From assembly GCF_001544755.2 (NCBI RefSeq), contig NZ_FCOF02000002.1, positions 248,001-312,000 of the forward strand: 64,000 nucleotides of DNA, read 5' to 3'. The stretch's first letter is position 1. Each line of letters begins with the position of its first letter. The notes below the pieces were generated by a model, which was given only the letters and a program-made list of their open reading frames with translations, was not told the DNA's origin and did no database searches. This DNA comes from Caballeronia catudaia. Lineage in GTDB: Bacteria > Pseudomonadota > Gammaproteobacteria > Burkholderiales > Burkholderiaceae. Made by a program: the position numbers and the translations under genes. Below are positions 33,911 through 42,918 of the stretch, piece after piece.

Positions 33911-35242
33911 ATGCTGAGGCTCGTCTACCGGGCGCTCTGGTGGATCGTCGCGCCGCTCGCGGTGCTGCGGCTCCTCATCCGTTCGCGCAGGGAGCGCGGC
34001 TACCGCGAGCATATCGGCGAGCGTTTCGGGCGCGTGCCGCCGCATCGCGGCAGAAGCGCCGACGACCTCGCGCCGCTCATCTGGGTGCATGCGGTGTCGG
34101 TCGGTGAGACGCGCGCCGCGCAGCCGCTCATCGACGCCTTGCTGAAGGCGCATCCCGAAGCCCGCATCCTGCTCACGCACATGACGCCGAGCGGCCGCGC
34201 GACCGGCGTCGAGCTGTTCGGCGATCGCGTGCTGCGCAGCTATCTTCCCTACGATCTGCCCGTTCTCGTGCGGCGGTTTTTGCGCGCGTGGCGTCCGTCG
34301 CTCGGCATCGTGATGGAGACCGAAGTCTGGCCGACGCTCATCGACGAATGCAAACGCGCCGACGTGCCGCTCGTGCTGACGAACGCGCGCATGTCGGAAC
34401 GCTCGTACCGGCGCGCGGCGAAGTTCGGGCGCGCGGCGCGCGAAGTGTTCGGCGGTTTTTCGCGCGTGCTCGCGCAGACGCCGTCCGACGCCGAGCGGCT
34501 GACCGCGCTCGGCGCGCGCAACGTCGCGGTGCTCGGCAATCTGAAGTTCGACATGACTGCGCCGCCCGAACTCGTCGCGCGCGGCCAGGCGTGGCGCACG
34601 GCGATCGGCGAGCGGCCCGTGTGGGTAGCGGCGAGCACGCGCGAAGGCGAGGAGACGCTGGTCTTGCGCGCGTTCGCGGCGCTGAACGTGCCCGATGCGT
34701 TGCTGATACTGGTGCCGCGTCATCCACAGCGTTTCGATGAAGTCTCCGCGTTGATCGCGAGCCTCGGGCTCACGAGCGCGCGCCGCTCGGTATGGGCGCC
34801 GAAGCCTGTCGCGGCGGGTTCGGGCGCGGACGTGCCGGAGCCGTTACCGGCGAACGTGCAGGTGTTGCTCGGCGATTCGATGGGCGAACTCGGCGCGTAT
34901 TACGCGGCGGCGGATCTCGCGTTCATCGGCGGAAGTCTGCTGCCGCTCGGCGGGCAGAATCTGATCGAAGCGTGCGCGGCGGGCGTGCCGGTGCTGATCG
35001 GGCCGCACACGTTCAACTTCACGCAGGCGACCAACGACGCCATCGCGGCCGGCGCCGCGCTGCGCGTGCAGGACCCGCAGGCTCTCGCGCGCGGGCTGCG
35101 TGAAATCTTCGACGACAAAGCCAGACGCCTCGCGATGAGCGCGGCGGCCTCGGCATTCGCGGCGCGTCATCGCGGCGCGACGGAAAGAACGGTGAGCGTG
35201 CTGGGCGCGCTGCTCGAAGCGGAAAGCGACGCGGCGAAGTGA
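33911..35242 (+). CDS. waaA: Kdo transferase
   Basis: This 443-residue GT30 enzyme transfers Kdo from CMP-Kdo to lipid A. It begins with a membrane anchor (residues 3-24, LVYRALWWIVAPLAVLRLL) and then RERGYREHIGERFG, whose early glutamate is the likely catalytic base. Next come IWVHAVSVGETRAAQPL, TLIDECKRADVPLVLTNARMSERSYRR, and the donor-site FIGGSLLPLGGQNLIEACAAGVPVL. The ATG at 33911 is used; a TTG at 33875 overlapping the kdoO stop is possible. It has a slightly long insert rich in Ala and Pro near 285-305. It follows kdoO in the core operon. Confidence 0.95.
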   Translation: MLRLVYRALWWIVAPLAVLRLLIRSRRERGYREHIGERFGRVPPHRGRSADDLAPLIWVHAVSVGETRAAQPLIDALLKAHPEARILLTHMTPSGRATGVELFGDRVLRSYLPYDLPVLVRRFLRAWRPSLGIVMETEVWPTLIDECKRADVPLVLTNARMSERSYRRAAKFGRAAREVFGGFSRVLAQTPSDAERLTALGARNVAVLGNLKFDMTAPPELVARGQAWRTAIGERPVWVAASTREGEETLVLRAFAALNVPDALLILVPRHPQRFDEVSALIASLGLTSARRSVWAPKPVAAGSGADVPEPLPANVQVLLGDSMGELGAYYAAADLAFIGGSLLPLGGQNLIEACAAGVPVLIGPHTFNFTQATNDAIAAGAALRVQDPQALARGLREIFDDKARRLAMSAAASAFAARHRGATERTVSVLGALLEAESDAAK

Positions 35243-35437
35243 AGTCTGCGGCTTGCCGGGCGCGTCCATTTCGTCTGATAAAAGCTCGTTCTCCGAACGT
35301 TGCCACCCTATATGTCGAACGTTAACGAGGGTTGAACGTGTCGGACGTAAGAGGGATACTGATCGCCCCGAGCCGACCGCGCGGACAAGCGGCCGGATGC
35401 CTGCGAATGCGTTTTCAGTTTGACATTGAGGACCCGC

Positions 35438-36244
35438 ATGCAAGATCTCATCAAGCACCTCGTCAAAGATGTAATGCCGCCCCGGCTTTTCCGCCTGCTG
35501 AAGCCATCCAACGAACCGACCGATGCGTGGGGCAGCGCCCGATGGGGCTTGCACGGCAGTCTTGTGCTGCCGGGCAACCGGCGCTTCGAATACCGGCCCT
35601 GCGTCGCGGATCGCGGCGTCTGCAAGCAGATCTTCTTTCTCCGCTCCTACGCCACCGATACGCTTTGGCGCGCGAAGGAAATCGCGGCGTTCTACGAGGC
35701 TTGCGAAAATCCGTTGATCATTGATGCGGGCGCCAATATCGGCGCGTCCGCCGTGTGGTATGCGCTGACCTATCCGAAGGCGAAGGTCGTCGCCATCGAG
35801 CCTGACATATCGAACTTCGCGCTGCTCAAACGCAACGCTGCGTCGTTCCCGCAGATCACGCCGCTGAACGCTGCGATCGCGGCGAAGCACGGCACGCTCT
35901 ATCTCAACGATCCCGGCGGCGGCGAGTGGGCGTTCCGGACGGCCGAGCAGCCTGTCGACCAAGGTTATGCCGTCGACGCGCTCACGCTCGAAGACGTGAT
36001 CCCGCCCGGCGTGACGCCATTCATCCTGAAGATCGATATCGAAGGCGCGGAGTCGGACCTGTTCTCGCGGCATAGCGAAGTGCTGAACACGTTTCCGCTC
36101 GTCGTGATCGAGCTGCACGACTGGATGCTGCCCGGCGAATCCAATAGCCGCAACTTCCTGCAATGGCACGTCGAGATGAAGCGCGACTTCGTGCAGATGG
36201 GCGAGAACGCGATCTCCATATCGAACTCGATCGCGCTGTCGTAG
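35438..36244 (+). CDS. FkbM-family methyltransferase
   Basis: This SAM-dependent methyltransferase of 268 residues has motif I IIDAGANIGASAVW (94-107), the acidic AIEPDISNF (119-127) and the FkbM-type KIDIEGAE and VVIELHDW strands. The family mostly O-methylates sugars or other hydroxyls. The ATG at 35438 follows TTGAGGA, and upstream TTG codons are less likely. It comes 195 bp after waaA on the same strand and is convergent with ureG, whose stop is 17 bp away. Its place suggests methylation of a core or surface sugar, but the acceptor is unknown. Confidence 0.88.
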   Translation: MQDLIKHLVKDVMPPRLFRLLKPSNEPTDAWGSARWGLHGSLVLPGNRRFEYRPCVADRGVCKQIFFLRSYATDTLWRAKEIAAFYEACENPLIIDAGANIGASAVWYALTYPKAKVVAIEPDISNFALLKRNAASFPQITPLNAAIAAKHGTLYLNDPGGGEWAFRTAEQPVDQGYAVDALTLEDVIPPGVTPFILKIDIEGAESDLFSRHSEVLNTFPLVVIELHDWMLPGESNSRNFLQWHVEMKRDFVQMGENAISISNSIALS

Positions 36245-36261
36245 CGGTTCTACGTTGCGTC

Positions 36262-36912
36262 TCAGGCGAGCAGCAGCCCTTTCTTCTCGATGAAGCCGAT
36301 GACTTCATCGAGGCCATCGAGCGCCTTCAGATTGCACATTACGAACGGCCGCTCGCCGCGCATCTTTTTTGCGTCGCTTGCCATGATGTCGAGATTCGCG
36401 CCCACATGCGGCGCGAGATCCGTCTTGTTGATGACGAGCAGATCCGACTTCGTGATGCCCGGCCCGCCCTTGCGCGGAATCTTCTCGCCGCCCGCGACAT
36501 CTATCACATAGATGGTCAGATCGGACAACTCGGGACTGAACGTCGCCGCGAGGTTATCGCCGCCGGATTCGATGAACACGATATCGACATCCGGAAACTT
36601 CGACACCATGCGATCGACGGCTTCGAGATTGATCGATGCGTCTTCGCGAATCGCCGTATGCGGACAGCCGCCCGTTTCGACGCCCATGATGCGCTCGGCC
36701 GGCAGCGCGCCCGCCACCGTCAGCAGGCGCTGATCTTCCTTCGTGTAGATATCGTTGGTGATGGCGACGAGATCGTATTGATCGCGCATCGCCTTGCAGA
36801 GCATTTCGAGCAGCGTGGTCTTACCGGAGCCGACCGGCCCGCCGACGCCCACACGCAACGGGGGCAGTTTCTTGGTTCGGCGGGCGGCGGCGGAATAGGC
36901 GGGAACGTTCAT
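36262..36912 (-). CDS. ureG: Urease accessory GTPase
   Basis: This 216-residue SIMIBI-class GTPase couples GTP hydrolysis to nickel delivery into urease. It shows the P-loop [10 protein letters not shown] (24-33), the nickel-binding CPH motif in GGCPHTA (Cys83, His85), and [17 protein letters not shown] and INKTDLAP for guanine recognition. The start is the ATG at 36912, 8 bp after the ureF stop. It is the last gene of the ure operon and is convergent with the FkbM methyltransferase. Length and motifs are standard. Confidence 0.97.
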   Translation of the reverse strand: MNVPAYSAAARRTKKLPPLRVGVGGPVGSGKTTLLEMLCKAMRDQYDLVAITNDIYTKEDQRLLTVAGALPAERIMGVETGGCPHTAIREDASINLEAVDRMVSKFPDVDIVFIESGGDNLAATFSPELSDLTIYVIDVAGGEKIPRKGGPGITKSDLLVINKTDLAPHVGANLDIMASDAKKMRGERPFVMCNLKALDGLDEVIGFIEKKGLLLA

Positions 36913-36920
36913 CGTGCGAG

Positions 36921-37601
36921 TCAGGAGCGAAAGAGTCGTGAATATTGCGATTCGTGCCGCGCCGACAGAATGCCGAGCTGCGGCGCGAACGTGTTGATGG
37001 CGTCGGGCGATGTATCGAGCGCGCGGCGCACGGCGGCATCGATCGGCCCGCGTAACGTGACGATGATGCGCTGCCCCGCGAGCTGTCCGAGCGGCACGGC
37101 CTTCAGCGCGGCGGCCGCCTGATTCTCGACCCAACTGAATGCGTAGGCCGCGAGCGCCGCGTCCGGCGCCGCATCGTGCGCGAACGCGGCGAACGCGAAG
37201 GCGGTCGGCTGCGCGATGGGCCTGATCGTGGCGAGCGTCGCGCGGCGGGCGGCGTCGCCCCATTCGAGCGATGCGCAAAGCTGCGCGAGCGACCAGCCCA
37301 TCTGCTCGGTTTCGCGTCGCAGTTCCGCCGATTCGCGGCTCGCGATGTATTCGTCGTTTGCGGCTGTCAACGCGGCTTCGTCGCAGGCATGCCAGCGTCG
37401 CATCTGGTGCGCGATGAACGGCAATTCGCCGCGCGCGAGCACATTCGTCAAACCGTTCGCGATCCAGTCGCGCGCGCTGTCGCCGTCGTGGATCAGGCCG
37501 TGCTCGATCGCCGCTTCGAGCCCCTGCGAATAACTGAACGCGCCGATCGGCAGCGCCGGCGACGCGAGATGCAGAAGCGCCGTCAGCTCAGCGATGCGCA
37601 T
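36921..37601 (-). CDS. ureF: Urease accessory protein UreF
   Basis: This all-helical protein of 226 residues joins UreD/H and UreG in the apourease activation complex. The N-terminus [21 protein letters not shown] is the family signature, and the C-terminus ends near [11 protein letters not shown] as in other UreF proteins. The ATG at 37601 overlaps the ureE stop by 14 bp, so the two are translationally linked. A longer frame to 37784 is only an antisense-like extension across ureE. Nothing is unusual in length. Confidence 0.95.
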   Translation of the reverse strand: MRIAELTALLHLASPALPIGAFSYSQGLEAAIEHGLIHDGDSARDWIANGLTNVLARGELPFIAHQMRRWHACDEAALTAANDEYIASRESAELRRETEQMGWSLAQLCASLEWGDAARRATLATIRPIAQPTAFAFAAFAHDAAPDAALAAYAFSWVENQAAAALKAVPLGQLAGQRIIVTLRGPIDAAVRRALDTSPDAINTFAPQLGILSARHESQYSRLFRS

Positions 37602-38175
37602 GGCCGTGGTGGTGGTGATCGTGGCCGCACTGCGAATGATCGTGGTCATGCGCGTGATCGTGCCCGTGATGCTCGTCGAAGACCTTTTGCGCGAGCGCAT
37701 GGTCTTCGCTGAAGGTTTCGTCGTGGCCGTGCTTGTGACCGCCGCCATACGCGCCTGTTTCGGGCTGGAACGGCTGCGATTCATGCGCGACGACCACGCC
37801 TAGACGCTTCAGCATGCCTTCGAGCACGGGATCGGCTTCGAGCTTCAGATAGTCCGCGCCGACTTCGACGGGCGTATGGCGATTGCCGAGATGATAGGCG
37901 GCGCGCGTGAGCAGACGCACGCTCGGCGCGCGCACGACGAGCACGTCTTCGGCCGCCGCCATGACGCGCACGAAACCGCCATCATCCGCGACGAGCATGT
38001 CCCCGTCAGCGAGCACGGTGCCGCGCGGCATCACGAGCGCCACTTCCTCGCCGTTGTCGAGCGTGGCGGCGAGCCGGCTCTTGCTGCGCGCATCGAAGGG
38101 CAGAGTCAGGGTGGGCGCGCGCTTGACGAGCACGGGCGCGAGCTTTGCGGTCAGACGTTTGTCGATGGTACGCAT
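37588..38175 (-). CDS. ureE: Urease accessory nickel chaperone UreE
   Basis: This 195-residue nickel-binding protein has an N-terminal peptide-binding domain and a C-terminal metal-binding domain containing [12 protein letters not shown] with its conserved histidine. It ends in a histidine-rich tail (about 165-195, repeated [10 protein letters not shown] and HHHHGHAHR units) that could store several nickel ions, as in Klebsiella UreE. The start is the ATG at 38175, 7 bp after the ureC stop. Its 3' end overlaps ureF by 14 bp. Confidence 0.96.
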   Translation of the reverse strand: MRTIDKRLTAKLAPVLVKRAPTLTLPFDARSKSRLAATLDNGEEVALVMPRGTVLADGDMLVADDGGFVRVMAAAEDVLVVRAPSVRLLTRAAYHLGNRHTPVEVGADYLKLEADPVLEGMLKRLGVVVAHESQPFQPETGAYGGGHKHGHDETFSEDHALAQKVFDEHHGHDHAHDHDHSQCGHDHHHHGHAHR

Positions 38176-38182
38176 GAGGGAA

Positions 38183-39889
38183 TCAGAACAGAAAATAGCG
38201 CTGCGCCATCGGCAGAACGGTGGCGGGTTCGCAGGTGAGCAATTGCCCATCGGCGATCACCTGATAGGTCTGCGGATCGACGCTGATGGACGGCTGCCAT
38301 GCATTGTGAATCATGTCGGCCTTCGTCACATGGCGGCAGTTCTTCACCGCGACGATCTGCTTGTGCAGGCCATAGCGATCCGCGACGCGCGCGTCCATCG
38401 CCAGTTGCGATACGAACGTGAGCGATGTCTTGCCGAGCGCGCCGCCGCGCGTCGCGAACATCTCGCGGTAATGCACCGGCTGCGGCGTCGGAATCGATGC
38501 GTTCGGGTCGCCCATCTGCGCGAGCGCGATCATGCCGCCCTTGAGTATCAGCGATGGCTTCACGCCGAAGAACGCCGGCTCCCAGAACACGAGATCGGCC
38601 CATTTGCCCGCTTCGATCGATCCGACTTCATGCGCGATGCCATGCGTGATCGCCGGATTGATCGTGTACTTCGCGACGTAACGCTTCGCGCGAAAGTTAT
38701 CGTTGCGCGCGCCGTCTTCGGGCAACGTGCCGCGCTGCACTTTCATCTTGTGCGCCGTCTGCCACGTGCGGATGATGACTTCGCCGACGCGGCCCATCGC
38801 CTGCGAATCGGATGAAAGCATCGACAGCGCGCCGAGATCGTGAAGAATGTCCTCGGCGGCGATGGTCTCGCGGCGAATGCGCGATTCCGCGAACGCGATA
38901 TCTTCCGCAATCGACGGATCGAGGTGATGGCACACCATCAGCATGTCGAGATGCTCGTCGAGCGTGTTGACGGTGTACGGGCGCGTCGGGTTGGTCGAAG
39001 AGGGCAGCACGTTCGGTTCGCCCGCGACCTTGATGATGTCCGGCGCGTGCCCGCCGCCCGCGCCTTCAGTGTGATACGTGTGGATCGTGCGGCCCTTGAA
39101 CGCGGCGATGGTCGTTTCCACGAAGCCCGCTTCGTTCAGCGTATCGGTGTGAATGGCGACTTGCGTATCGGTGTCATCGGCGACAGAGAGGCAATTGTCG
39201 ATCGCGGCGGGCGTCGTGCCCCAGTCCTCGTGCAGCTTCAGACCGATCGCGCCCGCTTTCACGTGTTCGATCAGCGGCGCGGGCAGGCTCGCGTTGCCCT
39301 TGCCGAGAAAGCCGAGATTCATCGGCCAGCCATCGGCGGCTTGCAACATGCGCTCCATGTGCCACGGACCCGGCGTGCAGGTCGTCGCGTTCGTGCCGGT
39401 GGCGGGCCCGGTGCCGCCGCCGAGCATCGTCGTGACGCCGCTCGATAATGCTTCGTCGATCTGCTGCGGGCTGATGAAGTGGATATGCGTATCGACGCCG
39501 CCCGCGGTGACGATCATTCCTTCGCCCGCGATCACTTCCGTCGCCGCGCCGATGGCGATGTTCACGTTCGGCTGAATGTCCGGATTGCCTGCCTTGCCGA
39601 TTGCGAAGACGCGTCCACCCTTGATGCCGATATCGGCTTTCACGATGCCCCAGTGATCGAGGATCAGCGCATTGGTCACGACGGTATCGACCACATCGGC
39701 GGCGGGGCGTTGCGACTGGCCCATGCCGTCGCGAATCACTTTGCCGCCGCCGAACTTTACTTCTTCGCCGTAGGTCGTGAAGTCGCGCTCCACTTCGATG
39801 ATGAGATCGGTATCGGCGAGGCGCACGCGGTCGCCGGTGGTCGGGCCGAACATTTCCGCATAAGCGCGGCGGCCGATGCGTAGTGTCAT
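38183..39889 (-). CDS. ureC: Urease alpha subunit
   Basis: This catalytic subunit of 568 residues hydrolyses urea to ammonia and carbamate in the cytoplasm. All metal and catalytic residues are present: His135 and His137 in DTHIHF, the carbamylated Lys218 in GLKLHEDWG, His247, His273, the flap Cys320-His321-His322 in MVCHHLD, and Asp361 in SSDSQAMG. The offsets match Klebsiella urease by one residue, and the size is normal, so the enzyme should be active. It lies 21 bp after ureB and before ureE. Confidence 0.98.
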   Translation of the reverse strand: MTLRIGRRAYAEMFGPTTGDRVRLADTDLIIEVERDFTTYGEEVKFGGGKVIRDGMGQSQRPAADVVDTVVTNALILDHWGIVKADIGIKGGRVFAIGKAGNPDIQPNVNIAIGAATEVIAGEGMIVTAGGVDTHIHFISPQQIDEALSSGVTTMLGGGTGPATGTNATTCTPGPWHMERMLQAADGWPMNLGFLGKGNASLPAPLIEHVKAGAIGLKLHEDWGTTPAAIDNCLSVADDTDTQVAIHTDTLNEAGFVETTIAAFKGRTIHTYHTEGAGGGHAPDIIKVAGEPNVLPSSTNPTRPYTVNTLDEHLDMLMVCHHLDPSIAEDIAFAESRIRRETIAAEDILHDLGALSMLSSDSQAMGRVGEVIIRTWQTAHKMKVQRGTLPEDGARNDNFRAKRYVAKYTINPAITHGIAHEVGSIEAGKWADLVFWEPAFFGVKPSLILKGGMIALAQMGDPNASIPTPQPVHYREMFATRGGALGKTSLTFVSQLAMDARVADRYGLHKQIVAVKNCRHVTKADMIHNAWQPSISVDPQTYQVIADGQLLTCEPATVLPMAQRYFLF

Positions 39890-39910
39890 AGTATTCCTTT
39901 GGATTCCGAA

Positions 39911-40216
39911 TTAAAGCGGGCCCATGACGAGCGCGTTGAAGCCATACACGCGACGATCGCCCGCGAGCGCGACGAGCTCGACCGTGCGTTCCTGTCCCGG
40001 CTCGAAGCGCACCGCCGTGCCCGCCGCGATGTTCAGGCGAAAGCCGCGCGCCTTCTCGCGCTCGAACTTCAGCGCGGCGTTGACTTCGTAGAAGTGGTAG
40101 TGCGAGCCGACCTGCACGGGGCGGTCGCCATGATTCGCGACGACGACCGTCACGGTATCGCGGCCCGCGTTGAGCTCGTGCTCGCCGTCATCGATGAAAT
40201 ATTCGCCGGGGATCAT
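39911..40216 (-). CDS. ureB: Urease beta subunit
   Basis: This 101-residue structural subunit begins [19 protein letters not shown] and shows the family segments [18 protein letters not shown] and [14 protein letters not shown]. It assembles with UreA and UreC into the trimeric enzyme. Its start is 4 bp after the ureA stop. The separate ureA and ureB genes are typical of most bacteria, in contrast to the fused form of Helicobacter. Confidence 0.97.
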   Translation of the reverse strand: MIPGEYFIDDGEHELNAGRDTVTVVVANHGDRPVQVGSHYHFYEVNAALKFEREKARGFRLNIAAGTAVRFEPGQERTVELVALAGDRRVYGFNALVMGPL

Positions 40217-40220
40217 GTTT

Positions 40221-40523
40221 TCAGGGGATCGGATGATGAACCGTGACGAGCTTCGTGCCGTCGGGAAACGTCGCTTCTATCTGGATGTCGGGAATCATCT
40301 CGGGCACGCCTTCCATCACGTCGTCGCGGGTGAGGAGCGTCGTGCCGTAGTGCATGACTTCGGCGACGGTCTTGCCGTCGCGCGCCGCTTCCATCAAGGC
40401 TGCGGAAATGAAAGCGACCGCTTCCGGATGATTCAGTTTCAGGCCGCGTGCGCGGCGGCGTTCTGCGAGCAAGGCTGCGGTGAAGATCAGCAGCTTGTCC
40501 TTTTCGCGAGGCGTGAGTTTCAT
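40221..40523 (-). CDS. ureA: Urease gamma subunit
   Basis: This 100-residue subunit begins [23 protein letters not shown] and carries [27 protein letters not shown], the family core. It is the first structural urease gene. Between it and ureD lies a 122 bp gap that holds a near-consensus sigma-54 promoter (40556-40571). The structural genes may therefore be transcribed separately from the transport genes upstream. Confidence 0.97.
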   Translation of the reverse strand: MKLTPREKDKLLIFTAALLAERRRARGLKLNHPEAVAFISAALMEAARDGKTVAEVMHYGTTLLTRDDVMEGVPEMIPDIQIEATFPDGTKLVTVHHPIP

Positions 40524-40555
40524 GAGTTCGTTGTTTTGATCGGCCGATGCTCCCT

Positions 40556-40571
40556 AGCGAGAGTCGTGCCA
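40556..40571 (-). promoter_or_regulatory. Putative sigma-54 (-24/-12) promoter of ureA
   Basis: On the reverse strand this reads TGGCACGACTCTCGCT, with the GG and GC dinucleotides at the exact 10-base spacing and one mismatch (TCGC for TTGC) in the -12 box. A transcript would start about 20 bases before ureA. Exact half-sites GCACCA (40604-40609) and TGGTGC (40636-40641) lie upstream, reminiscent of NtrC half-sites but too far apart for one dimer. Confidence 0.45.
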
Positions 40572-40645
40572 ACGGCTGTTTCTATGCGTTTCGGCTCGTG
40601 TGCGCACCATGTCGGGGCAGATGCGCGCATCAGGTTGGTGCGTAA

Positions 40646-41506
40646 CTACGTCGTCCATAAGCGCAAGGGCTGGGCCTCGACGTGATGCACGATTGGCCGC
40701 AGATGCGTCCAGCACTCGGTGAGCGCGCGTTGCAGCGGCTCCATCGAACGGCTGATTGCACGCACGATCAATACGCCGGGCGCGACGCACGATGCAGCCG
40801 CGCGCAGGGCATCGTCGAATGGCAACCGGGCCGTGAGCGTTTCGGCGAGCGCATCGTCGCAGGCGGGGCCGATTGCCCAGAGTGTGCCGTAGGCGGGAAA
40901 GCCTGCGAGCCCTTGAGCGCCATCGCGCAGGGGATCGGCTGCATCGAGCAGCGTGCGTTCGAACCAGAGCGTGCGGCCATCGCGATGTGCGATACGCGAG
41001 CTCGCCCTGATATGTCCGTGCGTCCATTTCTCGCCTGCTGCGGCGCGGCCGAGCAGCATCGCGTCCCAGCCGATCGCAGTGGCGCTTTCATCGAGCGTGA
41101 GATTGAATTCGAGCTCGATGTTCGACGCTTCGAACACGATGTTGTTTTGCGGAAGCCAGTCGAGCTTCGCGTGCGGCGCGAGGCGGATATCGATGCGTTG
41201 CGTCGCGAGCCTGCCGTTGGCCTTGTACCACTTGGTCGCGCCTGGCGTCGTGATGACGGCGTGCGTGCTCTCCTGCAATCGAACGTCGATGGACAGACGG
41301 TCGCCGCCCGCGACGCCGCCTGGTGGATGCACGATCACCGAGTGACAGATATCGCCTTCGGGATAGAGCGGCCGTTGCAGTCGCAGCGGCCCTTCGTGCT
41401 TGCGATGAACGCAGACCGTGCGGCCGTGCTGGCGCGCGTAGCCGAGTTCGAGCGCGCCGCGCCAGATTTCCGCGTCGGCGAGCGCCGTGTGTGATTCATG
41501 ATGCAT
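40646..41506 (-). CDS. ureD: Urease accessory protein UreD
   Basis: This protein of 286 residues is the scaffold that binds apourease with UreF and UreG and carries nickel through an internal channel. Recognisable segments are [31 protein letters not shown], the [13 protein letters not shown] strand and [14 protein letters not shown]. It is 30 bp from the preceding urtE gene, so it belongs to the transcription unit that begins with the urea transporter. It is separated by 122 bp from ureA. Confidence 0.95.
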   Translation of the reverse strand: MHHESHTALADAEIWRGALELGYARQHGRTVCVHRKHEGPLRLQRPLYPEGDICHSVIVHPPGGVAGGDRLSIDVRLQESTHAVITTPGATKWYKANGRLATQRIDIRLAPHAKLDWLPQNNIVFEASNIELEFNLTLDESATAIGWDAMLLGRAAAGEKWTHGHIRASSRIAHRDGRTLWFERTLLDAADPLRDGAQGLAGFPAYGTLWAIGPACDDALAETLTARLPFDDALRAAASCVAPGVLIVRAISRSMEPLQRALTECWTHLRPIVHHVEAQPLRLWTT

Positions 41507-41536
41507 GACTGGGTCGCGATCGATGACAAGCCGTCA

Positions 41537-42229
41537 TCATACGGCGATCAATTCGCGCACTCCATGCGCGTCCATGTCCGATCCCGCGCCGCCAGCGACG
41601 ATTTCGCCGCGGCTCATCACCCAATAGTGGTCAGCGAGCTCGCGTGCGAAGTCGTAATACTGTTCGACGAGCAGCACTGTCATGCCCATTTCGTCGACGA
41701 GCTGTCTTAGTGTTCGGCCGATGTCCCGAATGATGGATGGCTGGATGCCTTCCGTGGGTTCATCGAGGATGAGCAGTTGCGGCTCGCTCATCAGCGCGCG
41801 GGCGATTGCGAGTTGCTGTTGCTGGCCGCCGGAGAGATCGCCGCCTCTTCGGTGTTTCATGTCTCTCAGCACGGGGAAGAGGCGGTAGATATGGTCGGGG
41901 ATTTCTTTTGGTGCGGCTCGGCTCGCTGCGCCTACGAGCAGATTTTCTTCGACGGAGAGACGAGGGAAGATGTCGCGGCCCTGGGGGACGTAGGCGAGGC
42001 CGGTGGCAACGCGTGCATGCGTTGGCAGTGAGGAGATTTTGCTGCCGCGCCAGGTGATCGTGCCGGTTTTTGTTGGGACTACGCCCATCAGGCAGCGTAG
42101 GAGTGTCGTCTTGCCGACGCCGTTGCGGCCTAGCAGTACCGTCAGTTTCCCTTCGGGGATGGTCAGCTTTACCCCGCGGAGGATGTGGCTGCCGCCGTAG
42201 TATTGGTTCAGGTTTTCTATGTTTAGCAT
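41537..42229 (-). CDS. urtE: Urea ABC transporter ATP-binding protein UrtE
   Basis: This cytoplasmic ATPase of 230 residues belongs to the LivF-like subfamily. It has Walker A GRNGVGKTT (34-42), signature LSGGQ (132-136) and Walker B LLILDEPTEGIQ (152-163). With UrtD it powers high-affinity urea import. It is separated from urtD by 689 bp instead of the usual few bases. That gap is almost filled by a 640 bp inverted-repeat element (42259-42898). The sequence after the start is intact, so the element has not broken the gene, but it may affect its expression. Confidence 0.96.
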   Translation of the reverse strand: MLNIENLNQYYGGSHILRGVKLTIPEGKLTVLLGRNGVGKTTLLRCLMGVVPTKTGTITWRGSKISSLPTHARVATGLAYVPQGRDIFPRLSVEENLLVGAASRAAPKEIPDHIYRLFPVLRDMKHRRGGDLSGGQQQQLAIARALMSEPQLLILDEPTEGIQPSIIRDIGRTLRQLVDEMGMTVLLVEQYYDFARELADHYWVMSRGEIVAGGAGSDMDAHGVRELIAV

Positions 42230-42308
42230 GTTTCGTGGTTCGCTTTCTTCTATGGAATCCTGATTTCGTGTCGGTCTATTGGCACTGCCCCTCCCCGGGG
42301 CGGGGGTA

Positions 42309-42371
42309 ACTTTCTTTGCTCGGGACCAGAGTAAGCGCTAAAGCGCCAACTCTGGTCGACGCAAAGAAAGT
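42309..42371. repeat. Nested hairpin in the left arm of the palindromic element
   Basis: Outer stem ACTTTCTTTGC/GCAAAGAAAGT, then inner stem GACCAGAGT/ACTCTGGTC, then AGCGCT/AGCGC at the tip. The right arm has a simpler copy of the outer stem, so this left-arm stem-loop seems to have gained an extra internal insert. Confidence 0.7.
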
Positions 42372-42819
42372 CACCAAAGAAAGCAGCTATCCCCAGCCTA
42401 AGCACTTCACACCGGCCGCGGCACAGAACTACTCTCGTGGTCCGGCAATAGCGAGTGCAATCAAAGGTCTAATCGGGCTTGGATCGCGCACGGTCCGTCA
42501 CATCGCACCGCATAACACACTGGTTCAGCACCTTATAGCTCCAGCCCGCTTCGCGGCCGACCGGTCAATCGGGATTGCGTGAGCCTGCGTATTGCTACGC
42601 CCACCGCTGGTTTCCCTTGCATACCCGGCGGCAGCGCATAGCGCTGTGCCGATGCTATTTCGTGCTGAACCAGGGTCCTTCGGGTACTAGCTTGTCAGAC
42701 CGTGCGCGGTCCACGCCCGGCTCAACAATGGGAACACTCGCTACTCTGGGTTCCATTCAGCCAATCGCCTGTGCCGCGGCCGGCGTGAAGTGCTTAGGCT
42801 GGGGATAGCTGTTTCTTTG

Positions 42820-42851
42820 GTCACTTTCTTTGCAGCAGCAAAGAAAGTGAC
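42820..42851. repeat. Perfect 14 bp hairpin in the right arm of the palindromic element
   Basis: GTCACTTTCTTTGC and GCAAAGAAAGTGAC flank the 4-base loop AGCA. No T-run follows on either strand, so a terminator function is not evident. Confidence 0.8.
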
Positions 42852-42918
42852 TGCCGCCCCGCACAGGGGCAACGCTAATAGACCGACACGAAAACAGGCA
42901 TTCCCCGACAAAAAACCC

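Larger units (their letters stand above)
42259..42898. repeat. 640 bp near-palindromic repeat element between urtD and urtE
   Basis: The element is a large imperfect inverted repeat. The outer ends CCTGATTTCGTGTCGGTCTATT (left) and its complement near 42877-42898 match with few changes. The inner arms 42361-42426 and 42769-42833 are complementary over 65 bases with three differences. Further in, 42484-42498 pairs with 42696-42711 and 42529-42541 pairs with 42657-42670. The left arm also has its own hairpin (42309-42371) and the right arm a 14 bp perfect stem (42820-42851). No transposase or convincing gene lies inside; two small open frames (42316-42582 and 42575-42808) follow the palindrome and look accidental. 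Confidence 0.85.

Noticed and set aside
42316..42808. Two small open frames inside the palindromic element
   Set aside because: They follow the repeat arms, have no ribosome site or recognisable product, and are better explained by the repeat itself.
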